A DNA stretch of 64,000 nt from Pseudolactococcus chungangensis CAU 28 = DSM 22330 (GTDB taxonomy: Bacteria > Bacillota > Bacilli > Lactobacillales > Streptococcaceae): assembly GCF_002441885.1 (NCBI RefSeq), contig NZ_JXJT01000001.1, positions 185,187-249,186 of the forward strand. Direction: 5' to 3'. The notes beneath the pieces are model-generated. The model was not told where the DNA came from. It was given only the letters and a program-made list of their open reading frames with translations, and did not search any database. The stretch's first letter is position 1. Each line of letters starts with the position of its first letter. Of the stretch, positions 17,053 to 26,778 are shown piece by piece. The position numbers were made by a program, and so were the translations under genes.

Positions 17053-17055
17053 AAT

Positions 17056-17077
17056 AAAAACTGCTTTGGCAGTTTTT
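17056..17077 (+). terminator. Terminator of rpoZ
   Basis: AAAACTGC-tttg-GCAGTTTT plus a T-tail, 4 nt after the stop codon. Confidence 0.85.
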
Positions 17078-17132
17078 TATTTTACGCAAACCAAGCAGAC
17101 GGCGCTAAACATTGTGATAGTCAAATACTGCC

Positions 17133-17144
17133 GCATTAAAATGC
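17133..17144 (+). promoter_or_regulatory. Short hairpin directly before the priA ribosome binding site
   Basis: GCATT-aa-AATGC is followed by AATAAAGGAG. A hairpin just before the Shine-Dalgarno recalls the leader element seen at hprK and ctsR, but the upstream part is poorly conserved. Confidence 0.35.
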
Positions 17145-17159
17145 AATAAAGGAGTTGCT

Positions 17160-19556
17160 ATGTCTCAAAACATCGCGCAAGTGGTTGTCGACGTACCGAC
17201 AATGCAAACAGATAAGCCCTTTTCTTATAGGATACCAGAAGAACTTGCCACCCTAATCCAGATAGGCATGCGTGTTCATGTGCCATTTGGGCGAGGTAAC
17301 CGCTTGATGCAAGGTTTTGTTGTTGGCTTTGAAGTTGAAACATCACAGGAATCGGCTGAGCAAGAACTGAAAACAATTGCCGAGATCTTAGATTTTGAGC
17401 CTGTGTTGGATGCTGAACAACTTGCTTTAGCTGATACCATGCGAGAAACGGTTTTTTCGTATAAAATATCGATACTTAAAGCTATGTTACCCAATCTACT
17501 TAACTCATCTTATGATAAAATTTTGACGACAGAAGATGAAAACATCGCTAAGCAGTATTTTTATGACAATCAGGCTTTACATTTCTCTAGTTTGGATGAA
17601 CGTGAACAGGCTGTCATGATGAAACTTCATCGTGAAGGTAAAATTTCAGTTGAGTATGTCGCCCAGTCTAAAGAAACCGTTAAGACTAAGAAACGGTTAA
17701 CGCTGGTTGACAAGCAAAAGTTAGACGAGTTGTCAATTTCTGCTCGTGCTAAAAAGCGCTTGGCGCTACAAACGTTTCTACAAGAACAAAACCATGTCGC
17801 ACAAAGTATCTGGGATTACACAGATTTGGTCAAGACTTTTTCACGAGAAGCTGTTAAATTTTTCATATCAGAGGGCGTTTTAAGCTTATCAGAAGTTGAA
17901 GTTTCTCGTGCTCAAGCTTATTTTGATGCTATTGTCTCAGATGAACACAAGCTTTTAAATGCTGAACAGGCAGCCGCTTATGAGACGATTATTGACAGAC
18001 AAGATAAACCATTTCTTTTAGAAGGTGTGACCGGATCTGGTAAAACAGAGGTTTATTTACAAGTCATTGCACACATGATTGAACAAGGCAAAACGGCGAT
18101 TATGTTAGTGCCGGAGATTTCTCTGACACCGCTTATGACCAATCGTTTTATCGCGCGTTTCGGTGAGCATGTGGCAATCATGCACTCGGGCTTATCCGAT
18201 GGCGAAAAGTATGATGAATGGCGTAAAATCAAATCTGGAAAAGCTAAGGTTGTTGTTGGGGCAAGATCCGCAATTTTTGCACCTTTGCACAACATCGGTG
18301 CGATTATTATCGACGAAGAGCACGAAACCAGTTATAAACAAGATAGCAATCCCCGCTACCATGCGCGAGATGTTGCGATATGGCGTGCGCAGTACCATGG
18401 TGCGGCGTTGGTCTTAGGCTCTGCGACACCTAGCCTTGAAACGCGTGCACGAGCGCAGAAAAATGTGTATCAACTCCTGCGTCTAACGCAACGTGCCAAC
18501 AATCAGGCTGAAATCCCTGAAGTTAGAATTCTCGATATGCGCAAGCACTTGAACGACAAGTCGGCCTCTTTTTCAGAAGCCTTGCTTGATAAAATTGCTG
18601 AGAAAATAGCGAAACGAGAACAAGTTGTGCTCATGCTTAATCGGCGAGGCTATTCTTCTTTTATCATGTGCCGGGATTGTGGCTTTGTACCAGAATGTCC
18701 AAACTGCGACATTTCGTTAACCCTTCACATGGATACTAAAACCTTGAATTGTCATTATTGTGGGCATACGACAGGTATTCCTCATACTTGCCCCAATTGT
18801 CAAAGCAAGAAAATTAGGTATTACGGTAGTGGCACGCAAAAAGTTGAAGAGGAATTGTCAGAACTCATGCCTGAAGCCAGAATTTTACGGATGGATGTTG
18901 ATACCACTAAGAAAAAAGGCGCCCATGAGCGCATTTTGTCAAGCTTTGGTGCAGGTGAAGCAGACATTCTTCTAGGGACGCAGATGATTGCCAAAGGCCT
19001 TGATTTTCCAAACGTTACTTTGGTTGGCGTGATTAATGCTGATACAGCTCTGAACTTACCCGATTTTCGCTCATCTGAACGCACCTTCCAATTACTGACT
19101 CAGGTAGCAGGTCGTGCAGGTCGTGCAGATAAAAAAGGCGAAGTCTTGATTCAGACCTTTAACCCAGATCATTACGCCATTCGTTTAGCGCAAGCGCAAG
19201 ATTATGAAGACTTTTATCAGCTAGAGATGGACTTTAGACGGAAGTTGAATTATCCTCCTTATTTTTATACCGTACAGCTCGTCATATCGCATCAAGATGA
19301 AGACGAAGTCGTCAAAAAATCCTATGAAATCATGGCCTTGCTCAAGGCAAATTTATCAGAGCAAGCACGCATTTTGGGTCCTATTCCAAAACCCATCGCT
19401 CGGACGCATAATTTATATCACTATCAACTGCTGATTAAATATCGTTTTGAGGCCAACTTAGAGCAGGCACTGAATCAAGTTTTGGATTTGACACAAGTGC
19501 CTGAAAATAAAAAATTGCGGATTATCATTGATAATGAACCGCAGAATTTTATGTAG
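17160..19556 (+). CDS. priA: Primosomal protein N' (replication restart helicase)
   Basis: This 798-residue superfamily 2 helicase reloads the replisome at stalled forks. An N-terminal fork-binding domain comes first (about 1-200). Then the helicase core has Walker A GVTGSGKTE (about 287-295) and the DEEH box IIIDEEHETSYKQ (about 382-394). Eight cysteines form two zinc sites (CRDCGFVPECPNC and CHYCGHTTGIPHTCPNC, about 505-555). The ribosome binding site AAAGGAG is good. The usual next gene, fmt, is missing; a NUDIX gene on the other strand follows instead. Confidence 0.95.
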   Translation: MSQNIAQVVVDVPTMQTDKPFSYRIPEELATLIQIGMRVHVPFGRGNRLMQGFVVGFEVETSQESAEQELKTIAEILDFEPVLDAEQLALADTMRETVFSYKISILKAMLPNLLNSSYDKILTTEDENIAKQYFYDNQALHFSSLDEREQAVMMKLHREGKISVEYVAQSKETVKTKKRLTLVDKQKLDELSISARAKKRLALQTFLQEQNHVAQSIWDYTDLVKTFSREAVKFFISEGVLSLSEVEVSRAQAYFDAIVSDEHKLLNAEQAAAYETIIDRQDKPFLLEGVTGSGKTEVYLQVIAHMIEQGKTAIMLVPEISLTPLMTNRFIARFGEHVAIMHSGLSDGEKYDEWRKIKSGKAKVVVGARSAIFAPLHNIGAIIIDEEHETSYKQDSNPRYHARDVAIWRAQYHGAALVLGSATPSLETRARAQKNVYQLLRLTQRANNQAEIPEVRILDMRKHLNDKSASFSEALLDKIAEKIAKREQVVLMLNRRGYSSFIMCRDCGFVPECPNCDISLTLHMDTKTLNCHYCGHTTGIPHTCPNCQSKKIRYYGSGTQKVEEELSELMPEARILRMDVDTTKKKGAHERILSSFGAGEADILLGTQMIAKGLDFPNVTLVGVINADTALNLPDFRSSERTFQLLTQVAGRAGRADKKGEVLIQTFNPDHYAIRLAQAQDYEDFYQLEMDFRRKLNYPPYFYTVQLVISHQDEDEVVKKSYEIMALLKANLSEQARILGPIPKPIARTHNLYHYQLLIKYRFEANLEQALNQVLDLTQVPENKKLRIIIDNEPQNFM

Positions 19557-19655
19557 TGGTTGGATGCTAATTTTGACGACAATAATTTTAAATAGGTATG
19601 GAATTAGAACAAAGTAAGGTAAAAAAGGATATCCCCATTTTAAAGCACATTCTGA

Positions 19656-19701
19656 AAAGTCGCTTAAATTTAAACTGTTAGGTTTAATTTTAAGCGACTT
19701 T
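19656..19701. terminator. Bidirectional terminator between priA and the NUDIX gene
   Basis: A stem of about 19 pairs, beginning AAAGTCGCTTAAA and ending TTTAAGCGACTTT, with a 6-nt loop. It ends both convergent transcripts. Confidence 0.85.
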
Positions 19702-19716
19702 ATTAGTTTGAAGTAT

Positions 19717-20202
19717 TTAAGCTTTGATATGCCAATCTAGAAAATCACTTCTGTCTAAATACCCTTCTTTTTTATGAATTTCATCTACAATTTTTAAAAT
19801 TAATGGTGAAGCATTAGTTTTATTAATCGTATCAAATGCAATAAAAGCTGTACCATCAGAGTCGTTGTCGCCATCTATGACTTGACTTGGAATGGTTGTT
19901 GGATTTTCAAAATCTAATTCGATATCGTAAACAGCAAAAATATGGTGTACTGTCTTTACATCATTATATGGTTTGACGAAGGCATCGTAAACTCTATTGT
20001 TGTCATAACCTATCACAGGGAAACCAGTTTCTTCTTTGACTTCTCTTACAAGTGTTTCGGATAAACTTTCCCCCACCTCTTGGCTACCACCAGGTAAATC
20101 ATATCTATTTTGATAAGGGCCAGCTGTTTTGTTAATGCAGAGTAGTTTATCATCCTTGACAAAAACGCCATACACACCAAAATGATTACTTATGTTTTTC
20201 AT
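19717..20202 (-). CDS. NUDIX hydrolase
   Basis: This 161-residue protein has a complete Nudix box GGSQEVGESLSETLVREVKEE (GX5EX7REVXEEXG, about residues 38-60), which binds the metal for hydrolysis of nucleoside-diphosphate-linked substrates. The substrate cannot be deduced. The strand is opposite to its neighbours and it separates priA from rlmB, where fmt normally stands, so it may be an insertion. The ribosome binding site gagggg is good, with a TATAAT on the minus strand near 20233. Confidence 0.88.
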   Translation of the reverse strand: MKNISNHFGVYGVFVKDDKLLCINKTAGPYQNRYDLPGGSQEVGESLSETLVREVKEETGFPVIGYDNNRVYDAFVKPYNDVKTVHHIFAVYDIELDFENPTTIPSQVIDGDNDSDGTAFIAFDTINKTNASPLILKIVDEIHKKEGYLDRSDFLDWHIKA

Positions 20203-20346
20203 TTTCTACCCCTCACTTTTTTGGTTTAATTTATTATAAATTAAATTAAGATAAATAGAAAGCGTTAATCGCGTCATGAGGGCTATATTATCGTCGGATT
20301 TTTAAGTTGATAAAGGGTGTATTAAACATTGTGGCTTAATATTTGC

Positions 20347-20352
20347 TATAAT
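20347..20352 (+). promoter_or_regulatory. Extended -10 box of rlmB, leaderless arrangement
   Basis: TGC-TATAAT is followed by 6 nt and ATG. There is no Shine-Dalgarno upstream. Confidence 0.6.
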
Positions 20353-20358
20353 AGAACT

Positions 20359-21129
20359 ATGAAAAAAAATCAGGAAAACTTTAACGAGACAGAAAACATT
20401 AATGACACAATTTACGGCGTTCACGCTGTCGTAGATTCGTTGACAGAAAATTTAGGCAATAAACTTTATATTCAAGACGATTTACGCGGTAAAAATGTTG
20501 ATAAAATCAAGGCGCTGGCAAGTGAGAAAAAAGTCGGTATTTCTTTTGTTAGCAAAGAAAAGTTAAAAGAGATGTCAGATGGCGGTGTTCACCAAGGGTT
20601 TGTTCTCAAAACAAGTGCTTATGCCTATAAAGAATTGTCAGACTTATTGGCGTTAACAGAAGATGCTGAAAATCCTTTGTTAATCGTGATTGATGGTTTA
20701 ACTGACCCTCATAATTTGGGTAGTATTCTTAGAACAGCAGACGCGACTGGAGTTTCGGGCGTTATTATCCCCAAGCATCGCTCGGTCGGCGTGACGCCGG
20801 TTGTTGTCAAAACATCTACTGGTGCCATTAACCATATTCCAATCGCTCGGGTGACGAATTTATCGCAAACCTTGGATAAGCTGAAGGCTGCTGGTTTTTG
20901 GGTCTTTGGTACGGATATGAATGGGACGCCGCATGCGAAATGGCAAACGCAAGGGAAGGTTGCTTTGATTATCGGTGCTGAGGGTGCTGGCATTACGTCA
21001 AACATTAAAAAGCAAGTTGATGAGATGATTACGATTCCTATGAAGGGGCATGTTCAGAGTTTAAATGCTGGTGTTGCTGCGGGGATTTTGATGTATGAGT
21101 GGGCCAGAAATTTCGGGCAATCAAACTAG
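20359..21129 (+). CDS. rlmB: 23S rRNA (guanosine-2'-O-) methyltransferase RlmB
   Basis: This 256-residue SPOUT (TrmH family) methyltransferase has an N-terminal substrate-binding domain (about 13-85, IYGVHAVVDSL onward) and a catalytic knot. The three SpoU motifs are DPHNLGSILRTADATG (about 115-130), IIGAEGAGI (about 205-213) and IPMKGHVQSLNAGVAAGILMYE (about 225-247). It methylates G2251 (E. coli numbering) of 23S rRNA. The start is ATG 20359; a TTG-type start 30 nt upstream has no support. The nearest motif is a -10 box, not a ribosome binding site. It is followed by yacP at 16 nt. Confidence 0.9.
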   Translation: MKKNQENFNETENINDTIYGVHAVVDSLTENLGNKLYIQDDLRGKNVDKIKALASEKKVGISFVSKEKLKEMSDGGVHQGFVLKTSAYAYKELSDLLALTEDAENPLLIVIDGLTDPHNLGSILRTADATGVSGVIIPKHRSVGVTPVVVKTSTGAINHIPIARVTNLSQTLDKLKAAGFWVFGTDMNGTPHAKWQTQGKVALIIGAEGAGITSNIKKQVDEMITIPMKGHVQSLNAGVAAGILMYEWARNFGQSN

Positions 21130-21145
21130 TTAAAGGCAGACAGCT

Positions 21146-21658
21146 ATGAAAAAACAACTTTTAATTGTTGACGGCTATAACATGATAGGCGCTTGGCAAG
21201 AGACACATCGGCTTTTTCAAAATAATGAGTTGGAACAAGCGCGTGATTTGCTACTAAAAAAGTTGTCAGATTATGCTGGCTTTGAGGGACTAGAAATTAT
21301 CTGTGTATTTGATGCCCAATTTGTGCCAGGCGTGACGAGTAAATTTCAGGTGCATAATGTGCTTGTGATTTTTACAAAAGAAGATGAAACAGCAGATAGT
21401 TACATTGAAAAGTTGGCTGGTAAATGTCATAATGCTTTGACAACGGTTTATGTTGCGACGAGTGATTTGGCTGAGCAATGGGTAATTTTTTCACAAGGTG
21501 CAATGCGAATCCCGGCGCGTGAACTTGAAGAACGTGTGAATCTCAGAAAACAAGATTTGACGCGACATGCCACGACAATGACAACGCAAAAACCACGTAC
21601 TTCTTGGGCGGATGCTCAGTTAGATGAGCTCAAAAAATTAATGTTTGAAATTGAGTGA
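21146..21658 (+). CDS. YacP/Rae1-like NYN-domain endoribonuclease
   Basis: This 170-residue PIN-like protein has the acidic active-site pattern LLIVDGYNMIGAW (Asp about 9, Asn about 12), VFDAQ (Asp about 54) and DETADSYIEK (about 79-88). The Bacillus relative Rae1 cleaves mRNAs on the ribosome. It sits after rlmB with a 16-nt gap, as in other Firmicutes, and probably shares its message. The C-terminal 30 residues are basic, consistent with ribosome association. Confidence 0.85.
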   Translation: MKKQLLIVDGYNMIGAWQETHRLFQNNELEQARDLLLKKLSDYAGFEGLEIICVFDAQFVPGVTSKFQVHNVLVIFTKEDETADSYIEKLAGKCHNALTTVYVATSDLAEQWVIFSQGAMRIPARELEERVNLRKQDLTRHATTMTTQKPRTSWADAQLDELKKLMFEIE

Positions 21659-21706
21659 CACAAGATGCGGAGATAACGCATAGATACTAAACAAATTGGA
21701 GTGATC

Positions 21707-22576
21707 ATGACTTATAAAATCATCACAGATTCGACGACAGATTTATCGGATGCTTATATGGCAGCACATGATGTTGTAATGTTAGGTTTGACCGTAACGC
21801 TTGATGAAACGACTTATCAAACCGTCGGGCTTGATCGCCTCACGAGTGATGTTTTGCTTGAAAAAATGGCAGCAGGTGCTAAACCTGTTACCTCGCAAAT
21901 TAATGTCGGACAGTTTTCAGAGACTTTTAAATCAGTTATCCATTCTGGAAATGATGTGCTTTATCTTGGATTTTCATCAGGCTTGTCAGGGACCTATCAA
22001 AGTGCTGAAATGGCTAAACAACTTGTTTTAGATGAAATCCCTTCAGCCCGTATTACGACAGTTGATACTTTAGCAGCAGCATCAGGCGAAGGCTATTTGG
22101 TCAAAGAAGCAGTTAAACTTAGGGATAATGGTGCGAGTTTAGATGAAGTTGTGGCAGCGATGCAAGATTTGATACCGCGTTTGCGTAGCTGGGTGATGGC
22201 TGATGACTTATATCACTTGGCGCGTGGTGGTAGAATTTCTAAAACTGCAGCTACCGTAGGTACTCTAGTTAATATCAAGCCGATTATTGATGTTGACCCA
22301 GAAGGTCAACTGCGTCAGGTTGGCAAAATCCGAGGCAAGAAAAAAGCCTTGAAAACCTTAGTGACAAATACCCTGACTGATTTTGACCCGGCTTATCCTC
22401 ATGTCATGGTTGGGTATTCTGGAGAGCCTGATGTTGCCGAAGAGGTGAAAGCAGAATTACTGCAATCAAATTTGATTACGGAAGTGACTCTAACGCCTTT
22501 AGGACCAACGATTGCTACACATACAGGGACTGGTACGATTGCTATATTTTCAATAGGAAGAACACAGCGTCTCTAA
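21707..22576 (+). CDS. DegV family fatty-acid-binding protein
   Basis: This 289-residue protein of the DegV/FakB family binds a single fatty acid and presents it to fatty-acid kinase FakA. Signature pieces are ITDSTTDL (about 4-11), VTSQINVGQF (about 60-70), FSSGLSGTYQSA (about 90-101) and the GGRISK region (about 168-173). ATG 21707 is used because the ggag Shine-Dalgarno lies 5 nt upstream; a GTG two codons earlier would be too close. No fakA gene is adjacent, and the fatty acid is not predictable. Confidence 0.88.
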   Translation: MTYKIITDSTTDLSDAYMAAHDVVMLGLTVTLDETTYQTVGLDRLTSDVLLEKMAAGAKPVTSQINVGQFSETFKSVIHSGNDVLYLGFSSGLSGTYQSAEMAKQLVLDEIPSARITTVDTLAAASGEGYLVKEAVKLRDNGASLDEVVAAMQDLIPRLRSWVMADDLYHLARGGRISKTAATVGTLVNIKPIIDVDPEGQLRQVGKIRGKKKALKTLVTNTLTDFDPAYPHVMVGYSGEPDVAEEVKAELLQSNLITEVTLTPLGPTIATHTGTGTIAIFSIGRTQRL

Positions 22577-22596
22577 AAGAATATGCATAAATAACG

Positions 22597-22632
22597 AAAA
22601 TCACAGCAAATATCTTGTTTTGCTGTGATTTT
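22597..22632 (+). terminator. Terminator of degV-like gene
   Basis: AAAATCACAGCAAA pairs with TTTGCTGTGATTTT around a 7-nt loop, T-rich after. Confidence 0.85.
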
Positions 22633-22737
22633 GTGTTAAAATAAAAAAGAGTGTTTATGCCGATAATCGGATATTAGGCAACTTTTTACATAATTAAAAT
22701 TGAAAATGATGAATGGATAATGGAAGGAGTCACTTTA

Positions 22738-24108
22738 ATGGCCAAAAGTGGACTTTATACGGGATTGGATATTGGAACTAGCACGATCAAAGTGTTGGTA
22801 GCCGAATACGTCTCTGGTGAAATGAATATAATCGGCGTCGGAAATGCAAAATCTGACGGTTTAAAAAACGGTACAATTGTTGATATTGAGAAAGTTGCGC
22901 AAGCGATTCGCAAAGCTGTAAATGCAGCTGAAGAACGTGCAGGCATCCAAATTACAGGGTTGAATGTCGCAGTTCCAGCTAATCGTCTTGAAGTTGATGC
23001 CTGTCAGGGTATGGTGACAATTAATAGCGACTCAAAAGAGGTCGTAGAAAGCGACATCAGCCAAGTCGTTGCTAGCGCCCTCATGCGTGGCATGATGCCT
23101 GAAAGAGAAATCATCGCTGTCGAACCAAAAGAGTTCACAGTTGACGGTTTTTCTGGTATCTCAGATCCGCGTGGTATGTTTGGTGTGCGCCTTGAAATGA
23201 AAGGACTAGTTTATACTGGTCCTAAAACATTAGTACACAATATTCGTCGTGCAGTTGAACGTGCAGGACTTAAAGTTGATAACATCGTGATAGCGCCACT
23301 TGCTTTAGCACATCATGTGTTAAATGAAGGAGAACGTGAATTTGGGACTGTTGTCATCGATTTAGGTGCGGGTCAAACGACTGTTATCGCAGTTCGTGAC
23401 CAAGAATTACAGTTTGCTCATATCATTCCTGAAGGTGGCGACTATATCACAAAAGATATTTCAACAGTTTTAAATACATCTCTTGAGCAAGCTAATAATT
23501 TAAAACTTAACTATGGCGAAGCCTCTACAGAACGCGCTAGCAAGGAAGAAAAATTCCCCGTAGATGTGGTTGGACACACAGAACCAGTTGAAATCACAGA
23601 GTTTTATTTATCACAAGTTATTGAAGCACGCCTGACGCAAATTTTTTCACGTGTTCGTCAAGACTTAGAACGCTCACGTGGCCTTGAACTGCCTGGTGGT
23701 ATTGTTTTACTAGGCGGTGCTGCTGCGATGCCAGGTGTAACAGAGTTGGCAACAAAAATTATCGGTGCCAATGTTCGCCTATATGTCCCAAATGAAATGG
23801 GACTTCGCAACCCAACTTTTGCACAAGTGATTTCAATTGTGGATTATGTTGGCAGCCGTTCGGACATTGAAGTTTTGGTGACGTCAGCAGCAGCAGGTAA
23901 TGCTGTCTTCACAGAACCAATCGTTGAGACATATCATGAGCCTGCTGTTGCAACTTTTGCAGATAATGTTTATCCGCAAGCAACTGAGGACATGGGTTAT
24001 GTAGTGCCTACACCACAACCACAATCGAGTGCACCAGTCCAAGACACTGAACCAAAAGAGGGTCTTGTTGATAAGGTTCGCAATATGTTTGGTAGTATGT
24101 TTGATTAA
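22738..24108 (+). CDS. ftsA: Cell division protein FtsA
   Basis: This 456-residue actin-like ATPase links the FtsZ ring to the membrane. It has the phosphate-1 motif LDIGTSTIKV (about 9-18) and phosphate-2 VIDLGAGQTTV (about 207-217). The 1C domain lies at about 85-165, and the C-terminal amphipathic membrane helix is near VDKVRNMFGSMF (last 12). The ATG at 22738 is fixed by the GGAAGGAG ribosome binding site 6 nt upstream. A Pro/Gln linker of about 40 residues separates the core from the tail, as is common in Lactococcus. Confidence 0.95.
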   Translation: MAKSGLYTGLDIGTSTIKVLVAEYVSGEMNIIGVGNAKSDGLKNGTIVDIEKVAQAIRKAVNAAEERAGIQITGLNVAVPANRLEVDACQGMVTINSDSKEVVESDISQVVASALMRGMMPEREIIAVEPKEFTVDGFSGISDPRGMFGVRLEMKGLVYTGPKTLVHNIRRAVERAGLKVDNIVIAPLALAHHVLNEGEREFGTVVIDLGAGQTTVIAVRDQELQFAHIIPEGGDYITKDISTVLNTSLEQANNLKLNYGEASTERASKEEKFPVDVVGHTEPVEITEFYLSQVIEARLTQIFSRVRQDLERSRGLELPGGIVLLGGAAAMPGVTELATKIIGANVRLYVPNEMGLRNPTFAQVISIVDYVGSRSDIEVLVTSAAAGNAVFTEPIVETYHEPAVATFADNVYPQATEDMGYVVPTPQPQSSAPVQDTEPKEGLVDKVRNMFGSMFD

Positions 24109-24179
24109 GTAGATGTTAACAACATAAAATAAGCTTGCTTAATCTTGCTCAACAGAGCCGTTGAGGGTTTGGTTTAAAG

Positions 24180-24204
24180 AGTTTTAGCAGTCAAGTCTAA
24201 AACT
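24180..24204 (+). promoter_or_regulatory. Hairpin in the ftsA-ftsZ gap
   Basis: AGTTTTAG and CTAAAACT flank a 9-nt loop in the 140-nt gap, about 45 nt before ftsZ. It has no T-run, so it is not a typical terminator. It could stabilise or process the ftsZ message. Confidence 0.4.
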
Positions 24205-24248
24205 TTATGACTCGTTATGGTAAAAAATGAATTTGGAGATATAAAACA

Positions 24249-25514
24249 ATGGAATTTTCATTTGATGAAGCGCTCACGCAAGGCGCAGTTATAAAAGTTA
24301 TCGGTATCGGTGGTGCAGGTGGCAATGCCATCAACCGAATGGTTGAAGAAAGTGTTTCAGGCGTTGAGTTCATCGCAGCAAATACAGATGTTCAAGCACT
24401 TCGTGCTTCAAAAGCAGATACAGTGATTCAGCTTGGACCAAAATTAACACGTGGTTTGGGTGCAGGCTCAAAACCAGAAGTTGGTCAAAAGGCTGCGGAA
24501 GAATCAGCTGAAACCATCCAACAAGCACTTGAAGGTGCAGATATGGTCTTCATCACTGCTGGTATGGGGGGCGGCACTGGTACCGGTGCTGCACCAGTGA
24601 TTGCGCAAATTTCTCGTGATTTAGGCGCTTTGACAGTGGGTGTTGTCACACGCCCATTTGGTTTTGAAGGGTCAAAACGTGGTTACTTTGCCTCAGAAGG
24701 TATTGAATTACTTAAAGCCTCTGTAGATACTTTACTAATCATCTCAAATAATAACTTGCTTGAAATCGTTGACAAGAAAACACCTTTGAAAGAAGCTTTG
24801 CAAGAAGCCGATAACGTGTTACGCCAAGGTGTGCAAGGTGTCACTGATTTGATTACAAATCCTGGTATGATTAACCTTGACTTTGCGGATGTGAAAACAG
24901 TTATGGCAAATAAAGGTGATGCGCTTATGGGCATCGGTACTGCCTCTGGTGAAGACCGTGTCATTGAAGCAACACGTAAAGCTATCTACTCGCCATTACT
25001 TGAAACAACAATCGAAGGTGCTGAAAATGTCCTTCTAAATGTGACAGGTGGTATGGATATGAGCTTGACTGAAGCACAAGATGCGTCAGAGTTAGTTATC
25101 CAAGCAGCAGGTAATGATGTCAACATTCTTTTGGGAACATCTATTGATGAGTCACTTAAAGATGAAATCCGTGTAACAGTTGTTGCGACTGGCGTTTCTG
25201 AAGATGACTTGCAACAAACAGCTACACGTCAAACACAAACAGCAGCGCCAGTTGCTGAACAACCTCGTCGTCGTGTATTAGGCTCATCAAACCTTGATTT
25301 GTCAAATAATAATTTTGCGACACGTCAAAAAACAGCAGCACCTGAAAGTTCAGCTCCTGAGTCAGCGTTTGGTAACTGGGATATTCGTAAAGAAAACACA
25401 GTTCGTCAAACACCGTCAGAGCCAACAAGTACAACTGGTGTTAGCAGCTTTGGGGGGACAACAACTTCATCAAACGATGAAGACCTTGATATCCCGCCAT
25501 TTTTGAAACGTTAA
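24249..25514 (+). CDS. ftsZ: Cell division protein FtsZ
   Basis: This 421-residue tubulin-like GTPase forms the division ring. The GTP-binding signature [10 protein letters not shown] (about 106-115) and the NTD..ALRASK region (about 44-53) are intact. A long disordered linker (about 325-410) rich in Gln, Thr, Ser and Pro is followed by the conserved C-terminal peptide [10 protein letters not shown], which binds FtsA, SepF and EzrA. The ribosome binding site is ttggag at 9 nt. Confidence 0.97.
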   Translation: MEFSFDEALTQGAVIKVIGIGGAGGNAINRMVEESVSGVEFIAANTDVQALRASKADTVIQLGPKLTRGLGAGSKPEVGQKAAEESAETIQQALEGADMVFITAGMGGGTGTGAAPVIAQISRDLGALTVGVVTRPFGFEGSKRGYFASEGIELLKASVDTLLIISNNNLLEIVDKKTPLKEALQEADNVLRQGVQGVTDLITNPGMINLDFADVKTVMANKGDALMGIGTASGEDRVIEATRKAIYSPLLETTIEGAENVLLNVTGGMDMSLTEAQDASELVIQAAGNDVNILLGTSIDESLKDEIRVTVVATGVSEDDLQQTATRQTQTAAPVAEQPRRRVLGSSNLDLSNNNFATRQKTAAPESSAPESAFGNWDIRKENTVRQTPSEPTSTTGVSSFGGTTTSSNDEDLDIPPFLKR

Positions 25515-25517
25515 GCG

Positions 25518-26180
25518 ATGACAATTTCTGAAAATGTTGCAGCTGTTCTGGATCATGTTATCACCGCTGAAAACAAATCAGGGCACAAGACAACCGTTAT
25601 TGGTGTGACTAAATACGTTGATGCAGACAAAGCTAGAGAATTGGTTGAAGCTGGTATCACACATATCGCAGAAAATCGGACGGAACTTTTTCTGGACAAA
25701 CAGGAGAAAGTGTCTGATTTACCAATTACTTGGCATTTAATTGGCACCTTACAGCGTCGCAAGGTCAAAGATGTCATTAACCATGTAGATTATTTCCATG
25801 CGCTAGACTCGATTAAGTTAGCCTATGAAATTGACAAACGTGCAGATCATGTCATCAAATGTTTCTTACAGGTAAATGTTTCAGGAGAAACTAGTAAACA
25901 TGGTTTTTCTCCAGATGAATTAGCAGATGTTTTGCCGGAAATTTCTAACTTATCAAAAGTTAAAATTGTTGGCTTAATGACAATGGCACCGATTGATGCG
26001 AGTGAGACAGAGCTGATTGAAATTTTTGACAAGGCAAAAAGTTTACAAGTAGAGATTGCCAGTCAAAATTTAGCTCGTATCCCATGCACAGAATTATCAA
26101 TGGGGATGAGTCAGGATTATCAGCAGGCGATTTTGCACGGTGCAACTTTTGTTAGAATTGGTAGCAAGTTTTTTAAATAA
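25518..26180 (+). CDS. PLP homeostasis protein (YggS/YlmE family)
   Basis: This 220-residue, single-domain alanine-racemase-fold protein binds pyridoxal phosphate through Lys in VTKYVDAD (about residue 31) and helps keep PLP balanced. The motifs HLIGTLQRRK (about 74-83) and LSMGMSQDYQ (about 195-204) are diagnostic. It begins 3 nt after ftsZ with no separate ribosome binding site, so translation is coupled. It is the first of the ylm genes that follow ftsZ in Gram-positive bacteria. Confidence 0.9.
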   Translation: MTISENVAAVLDHVITAENKSGHKTTVIGVTKYVDADKARELVEAGITHIAENRTELFLDKQEKVSDLPITWHLIGTLQRRKVKDVINHVDYFHALDSIKLAYEIDKRADHVIKCFLQVNVSGETSKHGFSPDELADVLPEISNLSKVKIVGLMTMAPIDASETELIEIFDKAKSLQVEIASQNLARIPCTELSMGMSQDYQQAILHGATFVRIGSKFFK

Positions 26181-26229
26181 AGAACGCCTCTAAATGTTAG
26201 AGATGACTAAAATAAGTAGGTAGAAATTA

Positions 26230-26778
26230 ATGGCTTTAAAAGATTACATTGAGAAAGCAAAAGATTATTTTAATTTAGGAGAAGAGGAAGAGTCGGCACC
26301 AGCCGCTCGTCCACAAGTGGTGCCTAATCAGGCATCAGCACAACCGCAAGCGCAAGCCCGCCCGCAAGTTGTGACAAACGTTTCACCTAAAGCAGAAATA
26401 AAATCAGAACGTAAGCAAAGTCGTCAGTCTGACATTGCTGCAAATACAACACGTCAAACATCACAGCAACGCCCAGTTTCTTCTAGCATCGTACCAACGA
26501 TTGCTATTAAAGAACCGGCTGCTTATGATAACATTATGGAATCAGCACGCGTGATTCGAAATGGTGAGAGTGTCTTGGTCAACTTTAAAAACATGGGTGA
26601 TCAACAAGCACGTCGCTCAATTGACTTTCTAACAGGTGTTGTTTTCACACTTGATGGCGATATCCAAAATGTTGGGGGTCAAATTTTCTTACTCACACCA
26701 AATGGTATGACAGTAGATGCGGAGAAAGAATTAAGCATTCTTGCAGGTCGCAACTTTGAAGGTTTGGATACATACTGA
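26230..26778 (+). CDS. sepF: Cell division protein SepF
   Basis: This 182-residue FtsZ-bundling and membrane-anchoring protein has a short N-terminal amphipathic helix (MALKDYIEKAKDYF) that binds membrane, then a disordered Gln/Pro/Ala linker (about 20-90). The globular C-terminal domain (about 95-182) includes the conserved YDNIMESA start and VNFKNMGDQQARRSIDFLTG. It overlaps the next gene by one base, and the gene order ylmE-sepF-ylmG is conserved. Confidence 0.92.
   Translation: MALKDYIEKAKDYFNLGEEEESAPAARPQVVPNQASAQPQAQARPQVVTNVSPKAEIKSERKQSRQSDIAANTTRQTSQQRPVSSSIVPTIAIKEPAAYDNIMESARVIRNGESVLVNFKNMGDQQARRSIDFLTGVVFTLDGDIQNVGGQIFLLTPNGMTVDAEKELSILAGRNFEGLDTY

Noticed and set aside
20256..20271. 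cre-like site (AGAAAGCGTTAATC) near the NUDIX promoter
   Set aside because: At least two mismatches to the consensus at conserved positions; too weak.
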